Shown piece by piece: positions 34,547-45,815 of a DNA stretch of 64,000 nt. The DNA comes from Pictodentalium vernedei (taxonomy: Eukaryota > Mollusca > Scaphopoda > Dentaliida > Dentaliidae): positions 447,354,910-447,418,909 of the forward strand of contig CM062289.1 in NCBI GenBank assembly GCA_031216915.1, written 5' to 3'. Under the pieces are notes generated by a model, which made no database searches, had not been told where the DNA came from, and saw only the letters and a program-made list of their open reading frames with translations. A program made the position numbers and the translations under genes. Within the stretch, counting starts at the first letter, position 1. Every line of letters begins with the position of its first letter.

Positions 34547-34909
34547 GGGGCGCGGTGGGCTCAGTTGGTAGAGGAGGTGCAGGCTGCAAGCCGAGATGTC
34601 CTCGGTTCGAATCCCACCTGCGGCAACCGCGTTGTGTCCTTGGGCAAGACACTTCACCCCATTGCCCACGTGGGGGCACGGTGACGCTGTGTACTATGGC
34701 GTACTGCACGTTGATGGTGCACCTGTCTTCAACCAATGCTAACCCTGCTTGTGTGGAGTTGGTATGTTGGGGAGCTGACAGTTGCTCACAGTTGCTCGGT
34801 GGTTCTCTCCGGGTACTCTGGCTTCCTCCACCTGTAAAACTGACATAGTCATGATTAGCCATTGTGCAGAAATATGTGACCTTTAACACCAATAAAAATA
34901 AAAATAAAA
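34547..34909 (+). repeat. Full-length SINE with tRNA-like head and 13-bp target duplication
   Basis: The head has GTGGGCTCAGTTGGTAGAGG (A-box-like) and GGTTCGAATCCCACC (B-box), followed by GTGTCCTTGGGCAAGACACT, a body with CTGTCTTCAACCAATGC and CTCGGTGGTTCTCTCC, then TTAGCCATTGTGCAGAAATA, AACACCAATAAAA and an (AATAA)n tail. TTGTACTGAAAGT occurs at both borders (34534-34546, 34910-34922). CAGTTGCTCA is duplicated within the body. Confidence 0.92.
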
Positions 34910-35179
34910 TTGTACTGAAAGTATGGTAAATGGTTTTGTGTTTGGAAATTATATTCAATTAACAGGGTTATTCAATTAAGGGATATCCAATTAAGTGGGA
35001 TCCACTGTATTACTAACTGAATGTGACCCAAAACACTTCTTTGAACCACTTTGTCTGGTGAGCGATTGAGGCCCCTTGGGTCCTCTTGTTTACAGATCTG
35101 CTTGATTGTAAAACTTGAAATTTAAATGTAGAGATTAATTATAAATCAGGTAATTTTTTTCATTCCATTTTGTTTGCAG

Positions 35180-35289
35180 GATATTTGCTGGTGCCATTGT
35201 CACCTGAAAAAGGAAGTGATGGAAACCAAGTTCTTATGTCAGTTCCTGTTCAGAATGTTAGTGGTGGTTTACTTACACCACTATCTGAG
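35180..35289 (+). CDS. ZXD-family zinc-finger protein, exon 2
   Basis: Acceptor TTTTGTTTGCAG and donor GAG|GTAATA border 110 bp that enter in phase 1 and leave in phase 0. The 37 codons (G-YLLVPLSPEKG through GGLLTPLSE) are rich in Gly, Leu, Pro, Val and Ser and carry no finger. They join the Ser-rich N-terminal region to the first finger. The frame fits both neighbours exactly, and no other open frame in the 17.9-kb intron 1 does so as convincingly. The exon is 171 bp beyond the end of the last insertion in the 30.6-35.1 kb stack. Confidence 0.75.
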
Positions 35290-35415
35290 GTAATATATGA
35301 ATGTACACTCTACTGTAATCACAAACATGGATAGAGAATTTCAATAAGATTATGACAGAGTAAAATTCATTCAAAATTCTCAAAAGAATCTCTCAAACGT
35401 TTTTTTATGATCATA

Positions 35416-36338
35416 TTTTTAGCTCACCTGAGCAAAGCTCCGGGGGAGCATTACTAATCACTTTCCGCCCGGTATTAACTTTACGCTATCAACTTCACCT
35501 CATGAACCACAGCCCGAATTGAACCAAATTTAATGTGCATGTTCAACCAGTTAGAATCCTTTCATATTTGGTATACAGTATCTCTAGGGGGGGGGAGGGG
35601 TCAGATTCAAGTTTATTTCGAATCGAGTCCCTAGGTTAATATTTGGGCTTCCTGTGGGAGCCCAAGTTTTAACTCAGTGCAATATGAGGGAATCTCTTTA
35701 AAAATCTTCTTCAGACCTACCAGTCAGAATCCTTTCATATTTGACATACAACATCTCCAAGGGGGCCAGATTCAAGTTTGTTCAAATCAAATCCTAAGTT
35801 AATATTTGGGCTCCCTATGGGAGCCGGAATTTTAACTTTGTGCAATTTGAGGAAATTTCTTTCTAAATCTAAATCTTCTTCTTCAGATCCACCAGTCAGA
35901 ATGCTTTCATATTTTGTATTCAACATCTCTAGGGGGGTCAGATTCAAGTTTGTTCGAATCGAGCCCCTGGGTTAATATTTGGGGGGCCTATTGGAGCCCA
36001 AATTTTAACTTAGTGCAATATATATGAAGGAAGGTTTGGTTCAAGATTGTTCAAATCCATTCTTTAGTGTTTTACCATAAAATCTGCCTTTTAAACTGCA
36101 GTGACATGACAACCCTTGGAAGTTTGGCAATGCTTGTCTACAACTGATAGAATTGGTAGCAGTCAGGAAGACCTATAATAATCATCTGACATGGACACTG
36201 GAGTTATGAATAAATTCATGACTTCATTCCTCTGTAGTGTTGATGAACCATGATGAACCATGACTAACTGAATGTGACCCAAAATACTTTAACCGCTTTG
36301 TCAGGTGAGCAATTAAGGCCTCTTGGAGCCTCTTGTTT
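35416..36338 (+). repeat. AGCTCACC-type element, copy 3
   Basis: Head TTTTTAGCTCACCTGAGCAA, three to four tandem units, tail GGTGAGCAATTAAGGCCTCT...CTCTTGTTT. Begins 127 bases downstream of exon 2, on the same strand. Confidence 0.85.
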
Positions 36339-36947
36339 CCTCGGCTTTTAAAGCAATTAGAATAAATTTAAAGCCCCTCATCCACCATCCCAGTCTCAGC
36401 TCGGTCACTGGTCTAGCTAATGTTACATTATGAACAGGGGCTCAGGCTTGTCATTTTGAGGCAGGCAATCGCCCTGGGTCACAGTCGCCCGTCTGAGTTC
36501 AAAATTCTGTGTACGGTAAACGTCCGCCTAACCCTGATTTCTGCGGCCCATTAATTCAATTTCAGTTGAAGGCACTCTCAAAATCGGCAATTTTCACAGA
36601 TTGAAGGCGGTACATGAAACAAAAGCGCAATTTGTGAAGTTTGTAGTGTGTCGTCAACGCAGTCGCCCAGAGACAGGAAGTAACTTTCCAAATATGAGCG
36701 GGAGGTCTACCAGTTCTAAAGTTGTAATTAGTTATTATATTGTATATCAGACTGAAACAACTCTCATGTCACACACGATTACGGGATGTATCATCCCCAA
36801 GCCAGATCGACCCCTGGCGATTTGCCTGGGACGTTTCGTCCCAAAATCATAGCCGGGATGATTGGACCCCCAAATCTGATTGTATGTCCCAAGTGATCGG
36901 CATTTGGCAGTGAGCACAGTGCACTGGCTTTTACAGTCGTGTAATGT
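36339..36947. other. Repeat fragments; no gene
   Basis: CAGGCTTGTCATTTTGAGGCAGGCAATCG-like sequence near 36430 (shown here in part) resembles one end of the AGGGCTCG hAT-type MITE at 44978. No paired end or coding sequence recognised. Confidence 0.3.
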
Positions 36948-37062
36948 ATAGATACGGACTTGGTTATTTGGATGCAAGATAACTATAACAAACACTCCCT
37001 GTTAGTGAGTGTCATGGGTAACCTGGTATCTTGCATCCAAATATTCAAGACTGCATCTATAC
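36948..37062. repeat. Palindromic MITE core
   Basis: TATAGATACGGACTTGG...ATTTGGATGCAAGATA pairs with TATCTTGCATCCAAAT...CTGCATCTATA, with central CACTCCCTGTTAGTGAGTG. Confidence 0.65.
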
Positions 37063-37307
37063 ATGATGTACATCATAATTACACAAACCACGTACCTTAA
37101 AATGATATTAGTTGTCTTCTCATCAGGCTGAAACAACCCCCCCCCCCCCCCCCACCCCCTCACAAATCATAAATGACCCTCCTGGGGTCATTTTAGGTGA
37201 ACCCAAAATGATCCTCCTGGGGTGATTTGAGGCGAACCATAATGGCCCTCCTGCAGTTTTCAAAATGACAAGCCTGGGGGCTATTTGATTCCATCTCCCA
37301 TCTGCAG

Positions 37308-38422
37308 TAGAGATTGACAATATACTGAAAAATCGAACCAATATCATGTGGGATACTGAAAAACCAAACCGAACCAATCGTTGAATACCGAAGCATCTGA
37401 ATTTTCAAATTTTCATACATTCGCTGTATATAAGGCCCTGTTGAGGCTTGATAACAGTTGAAAGGTTCATTTTCATGTGAGAAGTGACTGATTTTCTTTT
37501 CAGTTTTGTTAACCCTCAATGGACTGGGCAACTGTCCCGAATTCCAACTACAACCTTTATATGTCCAATTGCTTAGCAGGGATTTCTTCTAGTCAAGTTT
37601 TGGCTGCCTATTAAGGCAGCCAAGACATGGACTACAAATCACTGCCCATGTGTTTTGTCTATTGTCAGCAGGACTTCCTCAAGATTGAATGGTTAGGGCA
37701 CATGATCGCAAAAACCTGAAGTAGGTCTTTAAACATTAAGGGCCATTTAGAAAAAGTCACAAAATTACTGGAGATGTGATTTGTGGACATAAAATAATGA
37801 AACTGTTGAGCTCATTGGCAGTGTCATTTATAGTATTGTAGTAGAATGATATAGTAGAATCCTCTTAATTGAATATCCATTTTGCGAGTGAAAATTATTC
37901 AATTAACAGGAGTATACAATTAACAGGGATTGGCTCAGTTTCCTGTGTTCTGGAGGTAAACTGAGTATTTATTCTATTATATCTTATTTGACAGAGCTCA
38001 CAGAGCTCTGTCAAACAAGATATAATAGAATAAATGCCTGTATTGGATGTAGTGAGGTCAAAAAGGTTGATAAATAAGGGGAATTTGGTGCGTGTCAGTA
38101 ATTTTTTGGACATTTTACAAAAATTTATATACAATTAACAGGAGTTCACTCTGCAATTAACAGATCAATTTTGTACTGAAGGTATGGTAAATGGTTTTGT
38201 GTTTGAAAATTATATTCAGTTAACAGGGATATACAATTAAGAGATATCCAATTAAGTGGGCTCCACTGTACCACAACTTATTCTGTTTTTCCTGTTGTGA
38301 ATTCCTCTTTGGTACTTTAGGCAAATCTCAGTCAAGTCAGATACCGAATACTGAACCGATATGAGGTGTACACCCTAAAAATACCAATACCGAACTTAAA
38401 ATTCAAACGCCGCCCATCTCTA
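37308..38422. mobile_element. hAT-like element TAGAGAT...ATCTCTA, carrying a MITE
   Basis: Left end TAGAGATTGACAATATACTG and right end CAAACGCCGCCCATCTCTA share the outer TAGAGAT. Inner AAACCGAACC and ATACCGAATACTGAACC motifs recur near both ends. The ATTCAATTAACAGG MITE at 37852-38270 is nested. The 8-base flanks match poorly, so the borders are tentative. Confidence 0.5.
37852..38270. mobile_element. ATTCAATTAACAGG MITE, intact copy
   Basis: Ends TAGTAGAATCCTCTTAATTG and TTAAGTGGGCTCCACTGTA. The core palindrome has arms TTATATCTTATTTGACAG / CTGTCAAACAAGATATAA and the tip AGCTCACAGAGCT. About 419 bp. Confidence 0.85.
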
Positions 38423-38587
38423 CCTGGCAGATGGCATCTACCCAATTATCATATAACTCCTAGTACAGAAGAAACTTGATCACACTTGCAAATTTACAGC
38501 TTACCTGTTGGATTCCTTTAATTGGAAAAGTATAGTCAAGAATTGTTTTCTCCTGCATATTCACAGACAAATATATATATGATAGAT

Positions 38588-40707
38588 GAGGGACGTGGTG
38601 GCTCAGTAGGTAGAGGTGCAGACTGCAAGCCAAGAGGTCCTCAGTTTGAATCCCACCTGCGACAACCGCGTTGTATCCTTTGTCATGACGGCAAGACTCT
38701 TCAACCCCTATTGCCACATGGGAGGGGGGGGGGGGGGGGGCACGGTGACGTTGTGTACTAAGGCGTACTGCATGTCGATGGTGCACTTGTCTTCATCTTC
38801 AACCAGTGCTAACCCTGCTTTTGTGGAGTTAGTATGTTGGAGAGCTGACAGTTGCTCGGTGGTTCTCTCTAGGTACTACTGTCGTGGTCATGGTTAGCCA
38901 TTGTGCAGAAATATGTGACCTTAAACCAGGGTTTCCGCTAGGGGAAAATTTGTGGGTCCGGTAGTTTAAAGAAAGTGAAACTCACACGCCAAAGGCGTGT
39001 GCCGCACGTGCCGAAGGCATGTGCGTATAGAGGGGGGTCTGGGGGGTTTTCCCCCCTGGAAAATTTTGATTTTTAGGTGCTCTCTGGTGGCCTGTGGGGA
39101 CATTCTGGTCGCTAAAATGCTGAATAATTGATGTGGAAAATATGTATTTTTTCCTCCTACACTTCTCTAAATTCCCACGGGACACACAATACCACATCTG
39201 GTAGGAGGTTTCATAAAAATACAAACCCCAAACAACACAAAATCCACGAATCCTAACAGTAACTGAGCTTTGTTTACAACCGCTCGCGGTAATATTCGAA
39301 AAGAACCATGATGCTGACGTGTGACGTCATGCACGTGCAATTACCGTACTGACTCGTGTAGAAGCCCGGGGAGGTGCTTGTAGTGGATAAATTGCAAAGT
39401 GTGTGGGGGGGGGGGGGGGGGGGGGGGGGCTTCGGGACGAGTAATAGTGCTTGCAAGACGCGTTTGGATGCGTCTGAAATTGGCGATATAAGGCAAGTAA
39501 ATATCCACTGGGTATGTTACGTTTCTTTGGAAACCGCCTACCAATTTTATAGAATTTGTTTTAAAAATTCTCATAATTATCTTGTACATACGTTTCATTT
39601 TCAGATTTCGGGTTTTAATCCTCAATTTAATGAATAAAACAACAGAAAACCATGCGGTGTTGTTTTCATTTTTTTTTGTACAGGCTGCTCTCGAAAGTCG
39701 AAGCCAGAAATGGACGTTAAGTATGTCAATCAGCACTGCAAACCACCCCCTTTAAAACAGACAAACATTGTCTGTTTAAAAATAGAGGTTTTTTTTAAAT
39801 ATGTACATTTTTAAAAAAATTTTACGAATAAAACAAAATATAGCTTCACACAAACTCAATAAAAGAATCATAATATGAAGACCAGATAAAATTTACACAG
39901 CGAAATATGAATAACAAAATAGTTGCCTCCCTTGGCACCATTCGAAAAATTGATTTTACACTGAAATTCATAACTTCACATATTGCAGGGCATGATGAAA
40001 TGATAAATGAGCATGTTTTATTGAACCAATAGGTTATAAATCATATCTCTGGTTATATTGTTATATAATTCTCAAATACCAGAGTTGTAATTATTTTTTA
40101 TTTTTAATTACCACTTTCTCATTAATTTCTGAACACCCGTTTTTCACAATGAGTTGTGCACGCTCGAAAGTGGCAGTGTTCTTTCACAATGAGTTGTGCA
40201 CCGCTTGAAAGTGGCAGTGTTCAATCAGTATCTTTCTGATGATATTCAACCACTGTGAAGCTGTGAAAACTATATGTTGTGGGAGTGTTTCAGACAACTA
40301 CTGACAGCAGCCTGCACACTCATTTGAAACAAGTGACAGCTTCCAAAACGAGTACATCATTTGTCGCTCAAAATAAAAGCCAGTGATTTCGGACCAAACA
40401 CGACAATTTGAGTCCGAAATTTTATAGGCGACGTTTAGGATTTGAACTTTGTTTCCCCCTCTCGTCTGGGGGTTATAAGGTATCAGGTTGTCGCCAGTAA
40501 TAGTAGGCATAGTATACAACATAATTGTGCCTATATTACGTGGAAACAAAGGATCCCGAGTGTCGTTACGATACAGCATTGTACTCGACATTTTAACCAC
40601 CAGCTTTTCTGACTGATCATAGTATGATTGGTGGGGGGAATGGGTCCGGTCGACGGACCTGCTGCCGGTATAGCGGAAACCCTGCTTAAACACCAATAAA
40701 TAAATAA
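38588..40707 (+). repeat. SINE with tRNA-like head, split by a hAT element
   Basis: The head GTGGTGGCTCAGTAGGTAGA and TTTGAATCCCACCTGCG lead into the common body and the ATTAGCCATTGTGCAGAAAT tail. The tail is interrupted at 38927 and resumes at 40685 as CTTAAACACCAATAAATAAA. ATATGATAGAT borders the whole unit (38577-38587 and 40708-40718), which proves the two parts belong to one SINE. Confidence 0.88.
38927..40684. mobile_element. hAT-like element CAGGGTTTCCGC, inside the SINE
   Basis: Ends CAGGGTTTCCGCTA and TAGCGGAAACCCTG are 14-bp perfect inverted repeats. CTTAAAC is repeated at both borders (38920-38926, 40685-40691). Length 1758 bp. Just inside the left end come AAGGCGTGTGCCG and a GGGGGGTCTGGGGGGTTTTC tract, a layout also seen in the BED element at 62102. 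A G run at 39404-39429. ORFs inside show no transposase. Confidence 0.85.
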
Positions 40708-40722
40708 ATATGATAGATAAGT

Positions 40723-41157
40723 TTAACCCTTTACCCAATGCAGATGATATCAAAATTTATTATTTTAAATATCATTTTTCCCGGGAAGTGAAGCAGTGCT
40801 TGACTGCTTGTTTATTGCAGTAAACAAGCTGTTTCACTGGTAAAATAGGGCCCAGTCACTAATACTTGGGGTGCAAGTCCTCGAAAATAGGCAACATGGA
40901 GTATAAACGATTGACTGACCTTGACTTTATCTCCATGTTGTGGCCATGATTAGCCATTGTGCAGAAGTATGTGACTGTAAACACCAATAAATGAAAAAAT
41001 AATATTTTTAAAATTTTTTCAAAAATTTCTACAAAACCAAAACGAGCGCATTCCAGTGAGGGTTTACATGATATGGTTTTGTGGAAATTTGTTGAAAAAT
41101 AATATTTTTTCAACTGCTGAATTTTCATATTTTTTGATTTGTTAGGTAAAGGGTTAA
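40723..41157. mobile_element. TTAA-flanked MITE (type B) with a SINE inserted
   Basis: Ends TTAACCCTTTACCCAATG and GTTAGGTAAAGGGTTAA. The arms contain TTCTACAAAACC and GATATGGTTTTGTGGAAATT and the tip remnant AACGAGCGCATTCCAGTGAG. A third-head SINE fragment occupies about 40790-40995. It ends 46 bases before exon 3. Confidence 0.75.
40790..40995 (+). repeat. SINE, third-head type
   Basis: GTAAACAAGCTGTTTCACTGGTAAAAT-like head (shown in part), CACTAATACTTGGGGTGCAA, TTATCTCCATGTTGTGGCC, then the shared tail ATTAGCCATTGTGCAGAAGT and AACACCAATAAATGA. Same order as at 55249 and, inverted, at 9640. Confidence 0.7.
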
Positions 41158-41203
41158 ATTCAAGTCTGTTCAGGGTATCTTTATCAATATACTTTTATTT
41201 CAG

Positions 41204-41317
41204 AGTAGTGCTAAAAAGATGTGGAGGTGTGGTGAGCCTGGGTGTATGAAAATATTTAGAAAATTGTCAAAGTTGAAAATTCATCAGATGAGGCATACTG
41301 GAGAGCGACCTTACAAG
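41204..41317 (+). CDS. ZXD-family zinc-finger protein, exon 3 (finger 1)
   Basis: Acceptor TACTTTTATTTCAG, donor AAG|GTATAT; phase 0 in and out, 38 codons. It contains a complete C2H2 finger of the C-x4-C-x12-H-x3-H type: C-GEPG-C, then MKIFRKLSKLKI, then H-QMR-H, followed by the consensus linker TGERPYK. In ZXD proteins the first finger likewise has four residues between the cysteines and follows a long N-terminal region. Fingers of this type bind DNA or mediate protein contact through one zinc each; in ZXD proteins the finger array is known to mediate self-association and CIITA interaction, which I assume but cannot show here. Confidence 0.88.
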
Positions 41318-41765
41318 GTATATGTGATGTGGTTTTAATTTACTACCTTTAAAACTCATAAAACATTCATTACAATCTTGTTATTTGCTGATTTTTTCTC
41401 ATGGCAGTTGAGATCAGAGGTCTCAGGTTTAGCTGGGAATGAAATACATGTATGACCTGTCCAGAATTTTCTTAAAAATATTAAAGATCATAGTTTTTAA
41501 TTATTATGTTGTTTCCACATATTTACATTGTTCCAAACTCACTTGCATTTATCACACAGCATAAGGAGTTAATGTTGAAATGATGTAATTCTATACAGTG
41601 GTTTTGCCATAATATAAGGCTGGTATTAAAAATATCTTTGAAATTTGGTTAGGAAGGTGCAGAAATATTTTTATTTAATTACTATATTGTACTCAACCCT
41701 TCACCTAAAACAGTATTTTTAAAAAATATATTAGATTTCACATTTTTTCGAAAACAAATTTTCCA

Positions 41766-43748
41766 GTTTTTAGCTCACCGAAGGGAGCTCAACTTATCAC
41801 TTGCTGCCCTTCGACTGTCGTCTGTCGCCATGAACATTTTTCAAACGACTTCTCCTCTGAAACCACTGGTCTGATTTTCACGAAATTTCATGTGGACGTT
41901 CATTACTATATGGCAATTCATGTTTGTTCAAATGAAATGGCCACGTCCCATGGGGGCTCTGTATGGGGCATAACTCTGATAGCACCATATGAATTATAGA
42001 AAAATTATTAAAAAATCTTCTTCTCCAGAACCAGTGGACAGAATCTTTTGATACTTGGTATGCAGCATCTTGGTATGGGTCTGATTCAAATTTGTTCAAA
42101 TCGGCCCCCTGGATTGATATTTGGGCTCACTATAGAAGCCCAAATTCAAACTTAGTGCATTTCAGGCAAATATCTTAAAAAATCTTCTTCTCCAGATCCA
42201 GCAGGCAGAATCTTTTGATATTTGGTATGCAACATTGTGGGGTGAATCTGATTCAAGTTTGTTCAAATTGGCCCCCTGGATTCACACTTGGGCTCAGTAT
42301 AGAAGCCCGAATTCAAACTTAGTGCATTTCAGGCAAATTTCTTTAAAAATCTTCTTCTCCAGATCCAGCAGGGAGAATCTTTTGATATTTGGTATGCAAC
42401 ATTGTGGGGTGGATCTGATTCAAGTTTGTTCAAATCGGCCCCCTGGATTCATATTTGGCCTCACTATAAAAGCTCGAATTCGAACTTAATGCATTTCAGG
42501 CAAATTTCTTCAAAAATCTTCTCTCCAGATCCAGCAGGGAGAATCTTTTGATATTTGGTATGCAACATTGTGGGATAGATCTGATTCAAGGTTGTTCAAA
42601 TCGGCCCCCTGGGTTCATATTTGGGCTCAGTATAGGAGCCCAAATTTGAACATAGTGCATTTCAGGCAGATTTCTTAAAAAATCTTCTTCTCCAGATCCA
42701 GCAGGCAGAATCTTTTGATATTTGGTACACAACATTGTGGGGTGGATCTGATTCAAATTTGTTCAAATCGGCCCCCTGGATTCAAATTTGGGCTCAGTAT
42801 AGAAGCCCGAATTCGAACTTAGTGCATTTCAGGCAAATTTCTTAAAAAATCTTCTTCTCAAGATCCAGCAGACAGAATCTTTTGATATTGGGTATGCAGC
42901 ATGCTTAGGGGGGTGAGATTCAAGTTTGTTCAAGCCAAGTTCCTGGGTTCATCTTTGGGCTCACTGTGGTAGCCCGAATTATAACTTAGTTCAAAGTGAG
43001 GAATTTTCTTTAAAAATCTTCTTCTTCAGATCCAGCGGCCAGAATGTTTTGATATTTGGTATGCAGCATCTTTAGGGAGTGAGATTCAAGTTTGTTCAAA
43101 CCATGTCCCTAGGTCCATATTTGGGCTCGCTGTGGGAGCCCGAATGATAACTTAGTTCAAAATGAGGAATTTTCTTTAAAAATCTTCTTCTTCAGATCCA
43201 GCAGTCGGAATGTTTTGATAGGGGGGCGGGGTGGGGGCAGATTCTAGTTTGTTCAAGCCATATCCCTAGGTCCATATTTGGGCTCACTGTGGGAGCTTGA
43301 ATTGTAACTTAGTTCGAAATGAGGAATTTTCTTTAAAAATCTTCTTCTTCAGATCCAGCAGTCGGAATGTTTTGATATGTGGTTCGTACCATTCTTAGGG
43401 GGGTGAGATTCAAGTTTGTTAAAGCCAAGTCCTTGGATTCATATTTGGGCTCACTGTGGGAGCACGAATGATAACTTAGTTCAAAATGAGGAATTTTCTT
43501 TAAAAATCTTCTTCAGATCCAGCAGATGAATGCTTTTTATATTTGGTATGCAGCATCCTTAGGGGGGTAAGATTCAAGTTTGTTCAAGCCATGTCCCTAG
43601 TTCCATAAAATTTGTCTCTCATGACTTCATTCCTTTGTAGTGTTGATGAACCATGTCTAACTGAATGTGACCCCAAATACTTCTTTGAACCACTTTGTTT
43701 GAATCCCTTTGCCCGGTGAGCGATTAAGGCCCTTGAGGCCTCTTGTTT
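41766..43748 (+). repeat. AGCTCACC-type element, copy 4 (about ten units)
   Basis: Head TTTTTAGCTCACCGAAGGGA, units of about 165 bp with CAGATCCAGCAG and GATATTTGGTATGCAACATT, tail GGTGAGCGATTAAGG...CTCTTGTTT. The first units (GTGCATTTCAGGCAAA type) and the last units (AAAATGAGGAATTTTC type) form two sub-classes in the same order as in copies at 270 and 43951. Confidence 0.88.
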
Positions 43749-43950
43749 CAATAAAACCATACAAATATGAATATCATTAGAACCAGCTCGGCGAGCTGGT
43801 TCGGTTACGGGTCAAAACTTACCCAGACCGAAACGTACCCAGACCGAAACGTACCCAGACTGAAACGTACAATGAGTCAAAACGTACCCAGACCGAAACA
43901 TACCAGACCGAAACGTCCCCAAACCATGAGTCAAAATGTACCTAATAACC
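43749..43950. repeat. Hairpin tip joined to a CCCAGACCGAAACGTA array
   Basis: CAATAAAACCATACAAATAT and GAACCAGCTCGGCGAGCTGGTTC-like tip (the MITE type C hairpin) run into six or so copies of a 16-bp unit, ACCCAGACCGAAACGT, with two interruptions reading ATGAGTCAAAA. An inverted counterpart is at 53041-53210. Confidence 0.7.
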
Positions 43951-45815
43951 TTTTTAGCTCACCGCTTAACTTATCACCTGCCATCCGTTGTCTGTCGTCC
44001 GCCGTCGTGAACATTTTTCAAACTTCTCTGAAACCACTGGTCTGATTTTCACGAAACTTCATGTGGATGTTCATTACTATATAGCAATTCATGTTTGTTC
44101 AAATGAAATGGCTACGTCCCATGGGGGCTTTGTATGGGGCATAACTCTGATAGCACCGCATGAATTATAGAAAAATTATTAAAAAATCTTCTCCAGAACC
44201 AGTGGGCACAATCTTTTGATACTTGGTATGCAGCATCTTGGTATGGGTCTGATTCAAGTTTGTTCAAATCGGCCCCCTGGTTTCATATTTGGGCTCACTA
44301 TAGAAGCCCAAATTCGAACTTAGTGCATTTCAGGCCAATTTCTTAAAAAATCTTCTTCTCCAGATCCAGCAGGCAGAATCTTTTGATATTTGGTATGCAA
44401 AATTGTGGGGTGGATCTGATTCAAGTTTGTTCGAATCAGCCTCCTGGATTCATATTTGGGCTCAGTATAGAAGCCCGAATTTGAACTTAGTGCATTTCAG
44501 GCAAATTTCTTAAAAAATCTTCTTCTCCAGATCCAGCAGGGAGAATCTTTTGATATTTGGTATGCAACATTGTGGGGTGGATCTGATTCAAGTTTGTTCA
44601 AATTGGCCCCCTGGATTCATATTTGGGCTCAGTATAGAAGCCCGAATTCGAACTTAGTGCATTTCAGTCAAATTTCTTACAAAATCTTCTTCTCCAGATC
44701 CAGCAGGGACAATCTTTTGATATTTGGTATGCAACATTGTGGGGTGGATCTGATTCAAGTTTGTTCAAATCGGCCCCCTGGGTTCATATTTAGGCTCAAT
44801 ATAGGAGCCCAAATTTGAACTTAATGCATTTCAGGCAAATTTCTTTAAAAATCTTCTTCTTAAGATTCAGCGGGCAGAATCTTTTGATATTTGGTATGCA
44901 GCATGCTTAGGGGGGTGAGATTCAAGTTTGTTCAAGCCAAGTCCCTGGGTTGATATTTGGGCTCACTGCGGTAGCCCAGGGCTCGCCTTGAGTAAAATGG
45001 TTGGGGCCTAAAAAAAGTGCCCCACATATTGAGGTCGGGGCCTTTTCGGGGCCGATTTTCAATTTTGTCCATTATTGTTAGTGCTTTTTTGTGGAAAATG
45101 TCAGGGCTTGAAAAAAAGCCCCCAGCAAATGCTCCTCGGGGCTGATCTCGGGGCCTGGGCTGATCAGCTCCGACTCAAAGCAAGCCCTGGTAGCCCGAAT
45201 TATAACTTAGTTCAAAATGAGGAATTTCCTTTAAAAATCTTCTTCTTCAGATCCAGCAGTCAGAATGTTTTGATATTTGGTATGCAGCATCATTAGGGGG
45301 TGAGATTTAAGTTTGTTCAAACCATGCCCCTAGGTCCATATTTGGGCTCACTGTGGTAGCCCGAATGATAATTTAGTTCAAAATGAAGAATTTTCTTTAA
45401 AACTCTTCTTCTTCAGATTAAGCAGTCATAATGTTTTGATATTTGGCATGCAGCATCCTTAGGGGTGAGATTCAAGTTTGTTCAAGCCAAGTCCCTGGGT
45501 TCATATTTGGGCCCACTGTGGGAGCCCGAATGATAACTTAGTTCAAAATGAGGAATTTTCTTTAAAAATCTTCTACTTCAGATCCAGCAGATGAATGCTT
45601 TTGATATTTGGTATGCAGCATCCTTAGGGGGGTAAGATTCAAGTTTGTTCAAGCCATGTCCCTAGTTCCATAAAATTTGTCTCTCATGACTTCATTCCTT
45701 TGTAGTGTTGATGAATCATGTCTAACTGAATGTGACCCCAAATACTTCTTTGAACCACTTTGTTTGAATCCCTTTGCCTGGTGAGCAATTAAGGCCCCTT
45801 CGGGCCTCTTGTTTT
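43951..45815 (+). repeat. AGCTCACC-type element, copy 5
   Basis: Head TTTTTAGCTCACCGC at 43951 (a few bases deleted), then the same two sub-classes of units as copy 4, and tail GGTGAGCAATTAAGGCCCCT...CTCTTGTTT. It carries the hAT MITE at 44978-45188. Confidence 0.88.
44978..45188. mobile_element. hAT-type MITE with exact 8-bp target duplication
   Basis: Ends AGGGCTCGCCTTGAGT and ACTCAAAGCAAGCCCT are inverted with two mismatches over 16 bases. GGTAGCCC flanks both sides exactly (44970-44977, 45189-45196), and the uninterrupted host repeat (GTGGTAGCCCGAATTATA) is found in other units. 211 bp, GGGGCC-rich. Confidence 0.92.

Larger units (their letters stand above)
32371..35009. mobile_element. 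ATTCAATTAACAGG MITE carrying two later insertions
   Basis: Left end TACAGTGGAATCCTGTTAAT and right end TTAAGTGGGATCCACTGTA. The palindromic core with the GAGCTCAATGAGCTC tip is at about 32490-32560. After 32651 it is interrupted by the AGCTCAAC array, resumes at about 34476 with TTCAATTAACAGG, is interrupted again by a SINE (34547-34909), and finishes at 35009. Confidence 0.85.
30602..35092 (+). repeat. AGCTCACC-type element broken by nested insertions
   Basis: Head TTTTTAGCTCACATGACG at 30600, tandem units at about 31430-32230, and tail GGTGAGCGATTGAGGCCCCT...CTCTTGTTT at 35062-35092. The tail is separated from the body by the ATTCAATTAACAGG MITE at 32371-35009, and the head from the units by the hAT element at 30667-31208. 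The tail ends 88 bases before exon 2. Confidence 0.8.

Noticed and set aside
34479..34958. A 159-codon minus frame
   Set aside because: It is antisense to the SINE at 34547-34909 and spans both of its target duplications.
40298..40753. A 151-codon minus frame
   Set aside because: It crosses the border of the CAGGGTTTCCGC element at 40684 and runs into SINE and MITE sequence, so it cannot be one gene.
43799..43950. CRISPR-like array of short repeats
   Set aside because: Units of 16 bp are contiguous with no unique spacers, in a eukaryotic intron, attached to a MITE hairpin.
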